64,000 nt of DNA from Bordetella parapertussis (lineage in GTDB: Bacteria; Pseudomonadota; Gammaproteobacteria; Burkholderiales; Burkholderiaceae_B): NCBI GenBank assembly GCA_945897365.1, contig CAMDFD010000010.1, positions 62,001 to 126,000 on the forward strand. The letters are read 5' to 3'. The first letter of the stretch is position 1. The number at the start of each line of letters is the position of its first letter. Shown here in pieces: positions 14,749-23,708 of this stretch. The notes beneath the pieces were generated by a model. It saw only the letters and a program-made list of their open reading frames with translations, made no database searches and was not told the origin of the DNA. A program made the position numbers and the translations under genes.

Positions 14749-16359
14749 TTAGGCGGACACGTAGCTCAGTGCCAGTGCCTCTGCGACACGAATGCCATCG
14801 ACACCTGCGGATAGAATCCCGCCGGCATAGCCTGCGCCTTCGCCCGCGGGATAGAGGCCTTTGACGTTGAGGCTTTGGAAGTCTGTGCCGCGCGTCATAC
14901 GGAGTGGAGACGAGGTTCGGGTTTCAACGCCAGTCAATATTGCATCGTGCATCGAAAAGCCTTTGATTTGCTTTTCAAACGCGGGAATGGCTTCGCGGAT
15001 CGCGTCGATGGCATAGGCAGGCAGGCTAGTCGCTAAATCAGTCAGATGAACACCAGGCTTATAGGATGGGATCACACTGCCAAGTTCAGTGGAGGCGCGA
15101 CCCATTAAAAAATCACCAACAAGTTGGCCTGGAGCTTCGTAGTTGCTACCACCCAAGACATAGGCATGGGATTCGATTTGCCGCTGAAAGTCGAGACCTG
15201 CGAGAGGCCCGCCGGGATAGTCCGCGGGCGTGATACCCACCACAATACCCGCATTGGCATTACGCTCATTGCGCGAGTATTGACTCATGCCATTGGTGAC
15301 GACACGATTGGTTTCGGAAGTCGCTGCGACGACGGTGCCGCCGGGGCACATACAAAAGCTGTAGACGGCGCGACCATTATTGGCGTGATGCACGAGTTTG
15401 TAGTCCGCAGCACCGATCAGCTTGTTGCCTGCATTGGGGCCAAGCCTTGCTCGATCAATCAATGATTGAGGATGTTCGATGCGAAAACCCACTGAGAACG
15501 GTTTGGCTTCCATAAAGACGCCGGCGTCGTGCAGGACTTTAAAGGTATCGCGGGCGCTGTGTCCGAGGGCGACGATCACATGGTCAGCGGCAAGCGTTTC
15601 ACCGCTTTCGAGCTGAACTGCCCGAATCTGTTGATGCGCAATCTCAAACCCCACCACTTTTTGAGAAAAGCGAATCTCGCCACCCAGCGCGATGATTTCT
15701 TCGCGCATTTTTTCAACTACACCGACCAAGCGAAAGGTACCGATATGCGGCTTGGCGACGTAGAGGATTTCTTCGGGAGCGCCTGCTTTGACAAACTCCC
15801 GGATGACTTTACGACCATAAAACTTTGGATCTTTGATCTGACTGTAAAGCTTGCCATCTGAGAACGTGCCTGCACCACCTTCACCGAATTGCACGTTTGA
15901 CTCAGGATTCAAAATATTTTTTCGCCAGAGTTTCCAGGTGTCCTGCGTGCGTTCACGGACGGCTTTGCCGCGTTCTAACACAATGGGTTTTAAGCCCATC
16001 TGCGCCAACAATAAGGCGGCAAAGATCCCGCATGGGCCAAAACCGATCACGACGGGTCTGGGCCGAGTTCGTTGTTTATCTGGCTCTGCGTTTGCGACGA
16101 ATTTGTAATCGGTGTCGGGTGTTGGGCTGATATGTGGATCACCGCGCAATTTTTTTAACAGTATCTCGGGCGCTGTGACCTTGGCATCAATCGTATAAAT
16201 AAAGGTGAGGGCATTTTTTTTACGTGCGTCGTAGCTACGTTTAAAAATATCAAACGATAATAATTGTTCGGTCATAATGCCGAGCCGTTCGATCACCGCG
16301 GTACGCAAGGCGTCTTCGGTGTGTTCGAGCGGAAGGCGGAGTTCGGTAATATGAATCAT
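14749..16359 (-). CDS. NAD(P)/FAD-dependent oxidoreductase (COG2509-type)
   Basis: A 536-residue flavoprotein with a small N-terminal domain of about 90 residues (ITELRLPLEHTEDALR onward) followed by the FAD-binding fold. PVVIGFGPCGIFAALLLAQ is the dinucleotide-binding motif near residue 105, and QFGEGGAGTFSDGKL marks this uncharacterised family strongly. The end carries GLYPAGEGAGYAGGILSAGVDGIR, the second FAD contact. The reaction and partner are unknown; family members are widespread and sometimes described only as predicted dehydrogenases. The start overlaps the stop of the CoA-transferase gene in ATGA, so the two are probably translationally coupled. The cho gene follows after 14 bases. 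Confidence 0.88.
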   Translation of the reverse strand: MIHITELRLPLEHTEDALRTAVIERLGIMTEQLLSFDIFKRSYDARKKNALTFIYTIDAKVTAPEILLKKLRGDPHISPTPDTDYKFVANAEPDKQRTRPRPVVIGFGPCGIFAALLLAQMGLKPIVLERGKAVRERTQDTWKLWRKNILNPESNVQFGEGGAGTFSDGKLYSQIKDPKFYGRKVIREFVKAGAPEEILYVAKPHIGTFRLVGVVEKMREEIIALGGEIRFSQKVVGFEIAHQQIRAVQLESGETLAADHVIVALGHSARDTFKVLHDAGVFMEAKPFSVGFRIEHPQSLIDRARLGPNAGNKLIGAADYKLVHHANNGRAVYSFCMCPGGTVVAATSETNRVVTNGMSQYSRNERNANAGIVVGITPADYPGGPLAGLDFQRQIESHAYVLGGSNYEAPGQLVGDFLMGRASTELGSVIPSYKPGVHLTDLATSLPAYAIDAIREAIPAFEKQIKGFSMHDAILTGVETRTSSPLRMTRGTDFQSLNVKGLYPAGEGAGYAGGILSAGVDGIRVAEALALSYVSA

Positions 16360-17459
16360 AAAATATCGTCGGTGTGCTGCCCAAGTTTGGGACTGGTCGC
16401 CATCGTATCAGGACTCAAAAAATGCGTGCTCAATGGGGTCGGCAGCGCGGATAGTACCTCACCATGACTGGTTTTTAGTTGTCGCTTAAAGACACCACGC
16501 TCTTGAAAGTGTTTGTCTTGTGTCGCTTGTTCGAGCGATACGATTTCAGCGACACAGACATCCTGGCCCTCAAAGAGAGCCATCCAGTGCGCGGCGGGGT
16601 GTGCTGCAAGGATGCGAGCGATGCTGGCTTTGACAAGGGCGGGTTGCTCGAGGTGAGTGAGCTCGGGTGCCCCGATGAGTTCTAGAAAACGTCGCCAAAA
16701 CTTGTCCTCAAGGGGCGCCGCTGACAGGTATCGATGATCGGAGGTTTGGTAGATCTGATAGCGTGGGCTACCGCCCGTTAAAAGTTCGTCACCCGCTTTG
16801 GGCCACTGGTTTGCGGCCCAGCCATGCCCAAGACCCCAATACATGAGCGGAAATAAGTTGTCGGCCATCGAGACATCTAAATGACAACCTTGCCCGGTGA
16901 GGTCACGCTGGCGTAAGCCCAGCAAAATATTCATGACAGCAGGGTAGGCGCCCGCGGCGAGGTCCGCGACCAATACCGGCGGGACTTGGGGGGCGCCGTC
17001 CGCGCCGGCACCGAGTCCGACCATACCGGTTTTGGCTTGATAGTTCATATCATGGGCTGCGATTTGAGCATAAGGGCCCGTTTGACCAAAACCGGTGATC
17101 GAACAATAGACAAGCTTTGGATTCAACGCATGTACCTGCTCAAAGCCAAGGCCTAGGCGATCCATCACGCCCGGACGGAATTGCTCGACAATGACATCCG
17201 CTTCGCGGATCAGCGCTTCTATTTTTTCGCGCGTGCTTGGATCCTTGAGGTTGGCGATGATGGATTTTTTGCCACGGTTGAGCAAAGAAAAGTTGACGCT
17301 ATCCTCGCCGAGCTTTGGTGGGTAGGCACGCATATCGTCGCCCTCGGGGCGTTCGATTTTGATGATATCGGCACCGGCATCGGCCAAAATCAAGGTGCAC
17401 ATAGGACCAGGCAGCAGCGTGCTGAAATCGAGAATTTTTACGCCTTTGAGGGGTTGCAT
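16356..17459 (-). CDS. CaiB/BaiF family protein, alpha-methylacyl-CoA racemase-like
   Basis: A 367-residue class III CoA-transferase fold protein. In contrast to the family member at 5882-7078 it has the racemase signature GFGQTGPYAQ-IAAHDMNYQAKTG, with His136-Asp137 before NY, and Asp166 in VLVADLAAG. These correspond to the base pair that inverts the alpha carbon of 2-methylacyl-CoA in AMACR. The shorter length also fits racemases. It would convert (R)- to (S)-methyl-branched acyl-CoA so that acyl-CoA dehydrogenase can act. It overlaps the FAD oxidoreductase gene and follows a FAH-fold hydratase gene by 15 bases in one leftward operon. Confidence 0.88.
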   Translation of the reverse strand: MQPLKGVKILDFSTLLPGPMCTLILADAGADIIKIERPEGDDMRAYPPKLGEDSVNFSLLNRGKKSIIANLKDPSTREKIEALIREADVIVEQFRPGVMDRLGLGFEQVHALNPKLVYCSITGFGQTGPYAQIAAHDMNYQAKTGMVGLGAGADGAPQVPPVLVADLAAGAYPAVMNILLGLRQRDLTGQGCHLDVSMADNLFPLMYWGLGHGWAANQWPKAGDELLTGGSPRYQIYQTSDHRYLSAAPLEDKFWRRFLELIGAPELTHLEQPALVKASIARILAAHPAAHWMALFEGQDVCVAEIVSLEQATQDKHFQERGVFKRQLKTSHGEVLSALPTPLSTHFLSPDTMATSPKLGQHTDDIL

Positions 17460-17474
17460 CGTGCACGGACCTGA

Positions 17475-18257
17475 TTAGAGTTGGACAGAGACGGAGCCAA
17501 TGCCGTCAAATTGCGCGACGACAAGCTCCCCCGCTTGCGCGGCAGGTACGCCCGACCAACTTCCTGTGGTCACCACGGCACCAGCAGCTAGGGTTTGGCC
17601 ACCAGACGTCGCATGCTGAACCCATGCGGGAATAACCCAGCGCGGATCTTGCATCGAGTGTGTGCCCACAAACTCAAGAGGTGATTGCTCGCCAATTTTG
17701 ACGGTACAGCGCTGTTTGGACCAGTCACGGCGGGCTTCTTGCTCGCCATAGGGTTGCCATTGTCCGATGACCAAGATACCGTGCGATTGCATGTCCGCGA
17801 GTTTGAGTAAAGCCTCGGTATCGTTGCCCTGTTTCCAGCGAGAGTCGACCACCTCAATGGTGACCGTAAAAGCTTCGATCAAGGCGTGACCTTGCTCTTG
17901 TGTCATTTCGCGCGCTTGCGCAGGGTTGACAGCATGCTTTGTTTTGAACCCGATCTCAATTTCGATTAGGCGAAGGTTGAACGGCTGGGCGCTCGCCTGG
18001 GCGGGACTTTTCAACATCCCTGTGTCTAACAGGGCTGTATTTAAAATCTCAGCGGTTCGAGAAGGACCGCCAGACTTCCAGTGCCGAGAAAGAGGTGTCT
18101 GTTGTGGTGCCAACGCAGTGAGGACGATGTCTTGGACGGCCAGGGCCTCAGAGACGCTGTGCAATTGGCCTGCAAAGGGGCTGGCATCGGCCGGAGTCTG
18201 CGTGCGGCGAGCTGTCAGCAGGGTTTGAGCAATCACGTCGATCTGTGGGTTTGTCAT
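17475..18257 (-). CDS. 2-oxopent-4-enoate hydratase-like FAH-superfamily protein
   Basis: A 260-residue protein of the 2-keto-4-pentenoate hydratase/2-oxohept-3-enedioate hydratase group within the FAH fold. Features are an all-helical N-terminal part, the metal-site segment LRLIEIEIGFKTKHAV (two Glu ligands in EIEIGF), VTIEVVDSRW, and a C-terminal GAVVTTGSWSGVPAAQAGE that matches the G-T-G-S-W-x-G ending of the hydratases. It would add water to a 2-hydroxydienoate in meta-cleavage-type pathways, or decarboxylate a related acid. No dioxygenase lies nearby, so an aromatic route is not otherwise supported. It is the first gene of the leftward operon ending with cho. Confidence 0.87.
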   Translation of the reverse strand: MTNPQIDVIAQTLLTARRTQTPADASPFAGQLHSVSEALAVQDIVLTALAPQQTPLSRHWKSGGPSRTAEILNTALLDTGMLKSPAQASAQPFNLRLIEIEIGFKTKHAVNPAQAREMTQEQGHALIEAFTVTIEVVDSRWKQGNDTEALLKLADMQSHGILVIGQWQPYGEQEARRDWSKQRCTVKIGEQSPLEFVGTHSMQDPRWVIPAWVQHATSGGQTLAAGAVVTTGSWSGVPAAQAGELVVAQFDGIGSVSVQL

Positions 18258-18354
18258 GAAAATTCACTTAAGAGTTGGTTATGAAGGATAATCCAGAACT
18301 TCCCGTTTTTCCTGTTACGACGCTTTTGCGTCAGATTGCACTTTAAGACGACTT

Positions 18355-18891
18355 ATGGCCCTGCGCGCGACAATCTATAAAGCTGAGCTCAATGTGGCGG
18401 ATTCTGACCGCCATTACTACGAGAGCCATGCCCTCACGTTGGCCCGTCACCCCTCTGAAACTGACGAAAGGATGATGGTTCGCCTCTTGGCGTTCGCCTT
18501 GAATGGCCATGAGGATCTGGTCTTTACCAAAGGGATCAGCGATGCGGACGAGCCGGATCTCTGGCGAAAAGACCTGACCGGCGCGATCGATCTTTGGATC
18601 GAGGTGGGTCAGCCAGACGAACGTCGCATTTTAAAGGCCTGCGGACGCGCCACCAAAGTGGTGATTTATTGCTACGGCGGACACACTAGCAAAATCTGGT
18701 GGGACTCCGTTCAAAATAAGCTCGCCCGCACGCGAAATCTCAACGTAGTTTGTTTACCCGCAGAGCAAACGAAAGAGCTCGCGACCTGGGCTGAGCGCAC
18801 AATGACGGTACACGTCAATATCCAGGATAGCGAGCTCTTTGTTTCTTCGGAAAAAGGCCAGATCACGCTTGAGCAGCAGATCTGGCGCTAA
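18355..18891 (+). CDS. yaeQ: YaeQ family protein
   Basis: A 178-residue protein matching YaeQ along its whole length: ALRATIYKAELNVADSDRHYYESH at the start (key ALRATIYKAEL), HPSETDERMMVRLLAFAL, DEPDLWRKDLTGAIDLWIEVGQPDERR and the end of the domain near QITLEQQIW. YaeQ has a PD-(D/E)XK-like nuclease fold, and its cellular role is unsettled; suppression of RfaH loss has been reported for the E. coli protein. It is divergent from the FAH-fold hydratase gene and converges with the dehalogenase gene, with stop codons only two bases apart. Confidence 0.93.
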   Translation: MALRATIYKAELNVADSDRHYYESHALTLARHPSETDERMMVRLLAFALNGHEDLVFTKGISDADEPDLWRKDLTGAIDLWIEVGQPDERRILKACGRATKVVIYCYGGHTSKIWWDSVQNKLARTRNLNVVCLPAEQTKELATWAERTMTVHVNIQDSELFVSSEKGQITLEQQIWR

Positions 18892-18893
18892 AC

Positions 18894-19613
18894 CTACACA
18901 CCCATCTGGGTGGCGAGATCCCGTATGTCTTTGGCCACGATATCCCAGTCGTGGGCCGCGACTAGATTGGTTTTCTGCTCTGGACCGTGCTCGGTCGGAC
19001 GTGGCCAAAACGCGGTCTTGAGTCCCACATTGCGGGCCGCAAGCAGGTCATCGTTGTGGGCGGCACACATCATTACCTCGCCGGGTTCAAGTTGCAACGC
19101 CGCGCAGACACCCAAATAGGACTGTGGCTGTGGTTTGTAGCAGTGAAAGACCTCAGTGGAGAGATTCAAGTCCCAGGGCAAGCCTGTGTATTTGGCGATG
19201 TCGGTCAGCAAGGAAATGTTACCGTTGGACAGCGGCGCGATGATGTATTTGCTTTTGAGGCGCGTCAGACCACCCACCGCATCGGGCCAGCCGTCGAGTC
19301 GGTGCCAGACTTTGTTGACATGCACACGTTGGGCTTCGGTCATCGCATCCAAACCAAATTCCTTGATGAGGACTTCGAGCGATTCGCGATGTAAAACATC
19401 GAGAATCGTCCAAGGCCGCTTGCCGCTCCGCACGGCTTCCATCGAGGGCTGATACATGCCGCGCCATTTGACGGCAAAGGCTGTCCAGTCGGCTTGAAAG
19501 CCATTTTCCTGACCCCAGCGGGTCAAATCTCGGGTGATACTGCCGCGCCAGTCGACGACCGAGCCGAACGTGTCGAACACCATGGCTTTGACAGTGGTTG
19601 TGAGAGAGGACAT
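18894..19613 (-). CDS. Haloacid dehalogenase, type II (HAD superfamily)
   Basis: A 239-residue HAD hydrolase of the L-2-haloacid dehalogenase class. The nucleophile Asp14 is in MVFDTFGSVVDW. Motif II is PLSNGNISLL, and the final motif CAAHNDDLLAARNVGLKTAFWPR matches the dehalogenase-type HxxDLxAAxxxG-x-x-TAFxxRP ending, unlike phosphatases. It would hydrolyse a 2-halo acid to the 2-hydroxy acid through an ester intermediate, although natural substrates of many family members are unknown. It follows the SDR gene by 17 bases in the same direction, suggesting joint expression. A hydrolase for another small acid is the alternative. Confidence 0.9.
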   Translation of the reverse strand: MSSLTTTVKAMVFDTFGSVVDWRGSITRDLTRWGQENGFQADWTAFAVKWRGMYQPSMEAVRSGKRPWTILDVLHRESLEVLIKEFGLDAMTEAQRVHVNKVWHRLDGWPDAVGGLTRLKSKYIIAPLSNGNISLLTDIAKYTGLPWDLNLSTEVFHCYKPQPQSYLGVCAALQLEPGEVMMCAAHNDDLLAARNVGLKTAFWPRPTEHGPEQKTNLVAAHDWDIVAKDIRDLATQMGV

Positions 19614-19630
19614 CGTATGCGCTCCCTGGC

Positions 19631-20404
19631 TTACATGACAGCGGACAAGCCGCCATCCAGATTCACGCTGCTGCCTGTGACATAGCTGCCACCCTCGGAG
19701 GCAAAAAAGGCCACGACATTGGCGACTTCTTCGGCGCGGCCAACGCGTCCCAGGGGAATGGTTTTACCCATGGTTTCGTACATTTGTTCGACGGGGACAC
19801 CGGCTTTTTCGGCTTTGCGCTCGTGCTGTCCGGCTCGGATCAGGCCGATACAGACGCTATTGACTAAAATATTATTGGGCGCGAATTCTTTTGACAAGGC
19901 TTTGGTCATCGCCAGACCTGCTGCGCGGGTGACCGTGGTCGGCATGGATTTTTCTTTGGGCTGTTTAGCGCCGATATTGGTCACGTTAATGATGCGACCC
20001 CAGTTGTTCTTTTTCATCTCTGGAATGGCCAGACGGGTCAGACGGATCGCAGCGAATAACTTCAAATCAAAGTCGGCTTGCCACTTTTCATCTGTGACGG
20101 ATTCGAACTCGCCCGTCGCGGAGGTGCCGGCGTTGTTAATCAAAATATCTAGGCGTCCGTGGGCTTTTAAAACTTCTTGTATGAGACGTGTGCATTCAGC
20201 GTCTTGTGAGACGTCGGCCGCAATCGCGGTGACCTTGCCGCCGGCGGCACGAATCTGCGCTGCGACTTCGTCAAGCAGGGCCTGACCGCGGGCCGCGATG
20301 ACAACCGTGGCGCCTTCTTCGGCAAATTTCATGGCGACGGCTTTACCGATGCCCTGTGAACCACCTGTCACCAAGGCGACGCGATTTTTAAGTTGTAAGT
20401 CCAT
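19631..20404 (-). CDS. SDR-fold protein with a substituted catalytic triad
   Basis: A 257-residue Rossmann-fold SDR with normal cofactor elements: TGGSQGIGKAVA at 13-24, DV after the fourth strand and NNAG at 90-93. The catalytic residues are not the usual ones. By alignment Ser becomes Asn143 (INVTNIGA), Tyr becomes Thr156 and Lys becomes Arg160 in MPTTVTRAAG, with the normal 13-residue Ser-Tyr spacing kept. The end PLGRVGRAEEVANVVAFFAS and SYVTGSSVNLDGG is canonical. So it probably binds NAD(P) but does not use the Ser-Tyr-Lys mechanism. It lies between a FrnE/DsbA-like gene and a dehalogenase gene, all leftward. The biological reaction is unknown. Confidence 0.9.
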   Translation of the reverse strand: MDLQLKNRVALVTGGSQGIGKAVAMKFAEEGATVVIAARGQALLDEVAAQIRAAGGKVTAIAADVSQDAECTRLIQEVLKAHGRLDILINNAGTSATGEFESVTDEKWQADFDLKLFAAIRLTRLAIPEMKKNNWGRIINVTNIGAKQPKEKSMPTTVTRAAGLAMTKALSKEFAPNNILVNSVCIGLIRAGQHERKAEKAGVPVEQMYETMGKTIPLGRVGRAEEVANVVAFFASEGGSYVTGSSVNLDGGLSAVM

Positions 20405-20482
20405 GTGATGTCTCCGAACTGAGGTACTCGAAATCTAGGTGATCGAGTTGTTGTTAAGTGGAAATAAATATAAAAAAACGAA

Positions 20483-21145
20483 TTAAACTTTTTCAGCGTT
20501 TTCAGCGGCGATCTGGCGCAGCGCCTGCTCAAAGGCCTCGGGCGGTTGAGCACCCTGAAGTAGATACTGATCGTTGATGATGATCGAGGGCACCGAGTGA
20601 ATGCCCATGCTAGTGTATTTTTGCTGTTGCGCGCGGACTTCTGCCTTGAATTCCTGACTGTTTAAAATAGCTTTCGCACGCATGGCATCAAGTTCCGCGC
20701 GTTCAACGGCAGCGATCAGGTTGTTTTGGTCGTCGAGGTCAACGGCCAACGTAAAGTAAGTGATCAGGAGTTCGCGCTTGAGACGATGCTGCGCGGCGGG
20801 ACCGTGCTCGAGCCCCGCCCAGTAGAGCAGACGATGCGCATCAAAGGTGTTGTAGACGTGCTTGCGACCTTCGGGATGAAAGGGGTAGCCAACCGCCGCT
20901 GCCCGGGCCTTGATGTCTTCCTGTGTCGCACGCACTTGGGCAACGGTTTTGCCATACTTTTGTGTCAGATGTTCAAACACCTCCTGACCACCAGGCGGCA
21001 TCTGCGGGTTGAGTTCGAATGGTTGGAAATGAACCTCCACCGGAATCGCCTCGCCAATATTTTTTAAGGCAATTTCTAGTCCACCAAGGCCTACCGCACA
21101 CCAGGGGCAAGCGATATCTGAGACGTAATCGATTTTGATGGCCAT
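20483..21145 (-). CDS. DsbA family oxidoreductase (FrnE/2-hydroxychromene-2-carboxylate isomerase-like)
   Basis: A 220-residue DsbA-fold protein with its active site at the very N-terminus: DYVSDIACPWCAVGL, Cys13 and Cys16 in CPWC. The helical insert and the thioredoxin end (GIHSVPSIIINDQYLLQGAQ, with cis-Pro in VPS) are typical of cytoplasmic FrnE-type proteins. There is no signal peptide. I chose ATG 21145, which has AGGAA upstream, over the longer frame from 21220 whose extra residues do not resemble the family. Known relatives act as disulfide isomerases or in polyketide or aromatic metabolism. It precedes the SDR gene by 78 bases in the same direction. Confidence 0.88.
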   Translation of the reverse strand: MAIKIDYVSDIACPWCAVGLGGLEIALKNIGEAIPVEVHFQPFELNPQMPPGGQEVFEHLTQKYGKTVAQVRATQEDIKARAAAVGYPFHPEGRKHVYNTFDAHRLLYWAGLEHGPAAQHRLKRELLITYFTLAVDLDDQNNLIAAVERAELDAMRAKAILNSQEFKAEVRAQQQKYTSMGIHSVPSIIINDQYLLQGAQPPEAFEQALRQIAAENAEKV

Positions 21146-21298
21146 GCGTGTTCCTGTGGACGAAAACGGTTCTAAAAAGAGTGCAAGACTTAGATTCTGA
21201 CGCCAAATCATTGTAAACATATACTAAGGGTTCAAAAGACAAAGAGGCCAGAGCACGCATTTCTGGTCGGACTCAAAAATATGGGAGACAAGAAAGAG

Positions 21299-22381
21299 AT
21301 GGCTAAGTACCAAATTGCAACGATTGAAGGCGATGGCATCGGTCCTGAGGTATGCAGCGCAACGGTGAAGGTGCTCCAGGAGGCTCTGGGGTCGGGCGTT
21401 ATGGACTTTAATCAGTTTCCCGGAGGTGCTTCGCATTACGTAAAGTCTGGGTTTGTATTGCCCGAGGAAACCTACTCGGCCTGCCAGACCTCGCATGCCA
21501 TGTTGCATGGTGCGGCTGGCTTGCCCGAGGTGACCTATCCTGATGGGACCGAGGTGGGTAATGATCTGCATTTGCAGTTGCGTTTCAAGCTAGATCTGTA
21601 CGCCAATGTACGGCCTATTCGCCTGTATCAGGGTGATTTTTCGCCTCTCAAAAATCGTCAGGCGGGCGATATTGACTATGTCATCGTGCGCGAAAACACC
21701 GAGGGTCTTTACGCCAGCCGCGGTGCAGGTGTCTTATTGCGCGGTGAAGTCGCGACCGACACCTTGGTGCTGACACGCAAGGGCGTTGAGCGCATCGCTA
21801 AATTTGCGTTCGAATTGTCGCGCAAGCGTGGGGGCGCGCCTTCGGATCACAAGCGACGCATGACAGTGTGCGACAAAGCTAATATTTTGCGCAGCTATGC
21901 TTTTTTCAGAGCGATTTGCGACGAAGTGGCGCAGAGCTATCCTGACGTGGCGATCGATTATTCCTATGTGGACGCGATCACGGTGCATTTGGTCAAGCGC
22001 CCGGAGTTTTACGACGTGATTGTTGCGGAAAACATGTTCGGAGATATTATTTCCGACCTAGGTGCCGCCACAGTCGGGGGGATGGGGATCGCGCCGTCGG
22101 GCGAGTTGGGCGATCACCATGGTTTGTTCCAGGGTGCACATGGCTCGGCCCCTGATATCGCAGGTCAAAATATCGCGAGCCCCTTGGCCACAGTGCTCTC
22201 AGGATCTTTTATGTTGCGTTGGTTAGGCGATCGTCATCAAGATGCGAATTTGACCGAGGCTGCGGGTCGAATCGAGCGCGCGGTGGAGTTAACATTGTCT
22301 CAAGGCAAAGTGATCCCACGCGACCTCGGTGGTCTGGCCTCTTGCACGGACGTCACGCAAGCGATTTGCCGCAATTTATAA
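21299..22381 (+). CDS. Isocitrate/isopropylmalate dehydrogenase family protein
   Basis: A 360-residue beta-decarboxylating dehydrogenase. The N-terminus IATIEGDGIGPEV is the family start. LYANVRPIR, VIVRENTEGLYASRG, CDKANILR, VDAITVHLVKRPEFYDVIVAENMFGDIISDLG and FQGAHGSAPDIAGQNIASP are all conserved, including Arg, Tyr/Lys and Asp residues for metal and hydroxy-acid binding. It would oxidise and decarboxylate a 2-hydroxy-3-carboxy acid with NAD(P). LeuB, tartrate dehydrogenase and homoisocitrate dehydrogenase are all possible; no leuCD lies nearby, so it is probably catabolic. GGGAG upstream favours ATG 21299 over ATG 21281. A paralogue lies at 46110-47171. Confidence 0.9.
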   Translation: MAKYQIATIEGDGIGPEVCSATVKVLQEALGSGVMDFNQFPGGASHYVKSGFVLPEETYSACQTSHAMLHGAAGLPEVTYPDGTEVGNDLHLQLRFKLDLYANVRPIRLYQGDFSPLKNRQAGDIDYVIVRENTEGLYASRGAGVLLRGEVATDTLVLTRKGVERIAKFAFELSRKRGGAPSDHKRRMTVCDKANILRSYAFFRAICDEVAQSYPDVAIDYSYVDAITVHLVKRPEFYDVIVAENMFGDIISDLGAATVGGMGIAPSGELGDHHGLFQGAHGSAPDIAGQNIASPLATVLSGSFMLRWLGDRHQDANLTEAAGRIERAVELTLSQGKVIPRDLGGLASCTDVTQAICRNL

Positions 22382-22505
22382 CAAATATTACTTAGCTTTT
22401 TCGACACGTTGGGCCAATTTTCTAGGGAAATCTGGCCTCCGTTCCAAGATATCTGGGTTTACCCGTATAGAATCAATAAATTGACTGTAAGTATGGGAAT
22501 CCCAC

Positions 22506-23708
22506 ATGATCGGTGCGGTACACAAATCAGTACTCGGCTTTACGACAAAAACGTTGCAATGTATCAGTGCGCAGCATCTCGGTAGGTTCGTTGTAGGACT
22601 TTCGGCATTGTGTTTAGTGGGAGTGGGAGCTTTGCAGGCCCAGCCCGCCGGTCCACAGGGGCCGCTGCCCGTGTCGGTCATAGAAGCTCAACCGACCAAC
22701 ATCCCAAATGTGCTTGAGGTCACAGCGCAAGCCGAAGGCGCCAAAGAAACTGAAGTGCGCTCCCGTGTCAGGGGTATTTTGCTCAAGCGTCTGTATGAAG
22801 AAGGCAGCCCGGTGCAAGCGGGTCAACCGCTGTTTCAGATTGATCCCGAGTCTTTCAAAATTACTCTCGAAGAAGCGCAGGCGCGCGCCAAGCAGACTGC
22901 CCGCGAGGCCGAGCGTCTAAAATTGCTCTACAGCAAACAAGCGGTGAGTCGTAAAGAGTTCGAGGACGCCACCTCGGTCAATGAGATCGCCCAAGCGACC
23001 TTAAAGACTGCGCAGCTCAACCTCAAATGGACCACCGTGACCGCGCCAGTCAGCGGTATATCCGGACGATCGCTTCGTTCAGAGGGAAATTTAATCTCCA
23101 ATACGGGAGATGCGGGTCTGCTGACTTCGATTTATCAAATCAATCCCATCTGGGTACGTTTTGGTTTGTCCAGTAGCGACACCGCCCAACTTCCTAGTGG
23201 TCGACTCGACCCCAAACAAAATTCGGCCGTCGAGTTATTGCTACCTAATGGCCGTGTGTATGCCGAGTCAGGAAATATTAACTTTCAATCAACCTTTATT
23301 GATCCAAAGCTCGGTACGCAGCAGATGCGCGCGGAGTTTCCCAATCCCAACAGTGAAATTTTGCCCGGTCAATTTGTGCGCATTCGAATCACAACAGGAC
23401 TCCAAGAGAATGTGTTTTTGGTGCCTCAAGCGGCCGTGATCCAAAGTGAACGTGGATTTGCGGTCTGGACGGTCGGTCCCGAAAACAAGGTCGTCTCAAC
23501 GCCGATCAAGGTCGGCAAATGGCTCGGGAAAAATTGGATCGTATTGTCAGGTTTAAAGGCGGGTGATCGGGTGGTGACCAATCAGCTCATCAAAATACGT
23601 CCCCAGTCAGTGGTCAAACCCACGGTGGTGCCGCTGAACCAAGCTTCTCCGGGCGCAACTGCACCTAATGCGCAAAAGAGTGTGGCTGCCCAAAAGGATG
23701 GCCGATGA
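22506..23708 (+). CDS. RND efflux periplasmic adaptor (MexA/AcrA-like)
   Basis: A 400-residue membrane-fusion protein. A long N-terminal hydrophobic segment ends LCLVGVGALQAQ, so it is exported, but no lipobox Cys is at the right place, unlike MexA. The adaptor domains follow in order: lipoyl-like half (EVRSRVRGILLKRLYEEGSPV), coiled-coil hairpin (EEAQARAKQTAREAERLKLL), second lipoyl half with TVTAPVSGISGRSL, beta-barrel and membrane-proximal domain (VFLVPQAAVIQSERG). It would bridge the inner-membrane pump at 23705 and the outer-membrane channel at 26787. The stop overlaps the pump start by four bases. Substrates are unknown; the type is multidrug or solvent efflux. Confidence 0.93.
   Translation: MIGAVHKSVLGFTTKTLQCISAQHLGRFVVGLSALCLVGVGALQAQPAGPQGPLPVSVIEAQPTNIPNVLEVTAQAEGAKETEVRSRVRGILLKRLYEEGSPVQAGQPLFQIDPESFKITLEEAQARAKQTAREAERLKLLYSKQAVSRKEFEDATSVNEIAQATLKTAQLNLKWTTVTAPVSGISGRSLRSEGNLISNTGDAGLLTSIYQINPIWVRFGLSSSDTAQLPSGRLDPKQNSAVELLLPNGRVYAESGNINFQSTFIDPKLGTQQMRAEFPNPNSEILPGQFVRIRITTGLQENVFLVPQAAVIQSERGFAVWTVGPENKVVSTPIKVGKWLGKNWIVLSGLKAGDRVVTNQLIKIRPQSVVKPTVVPLNQASPGATAPNAQKSVAAQKDGR

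Noticed and set aside
19719..20285. Rightward frame of 188 codons opposite the SDR gene
   Set aside because: Ser/Arg/Ala-rich run-on sequence with no domain; the SDR frame is clearly the real one.
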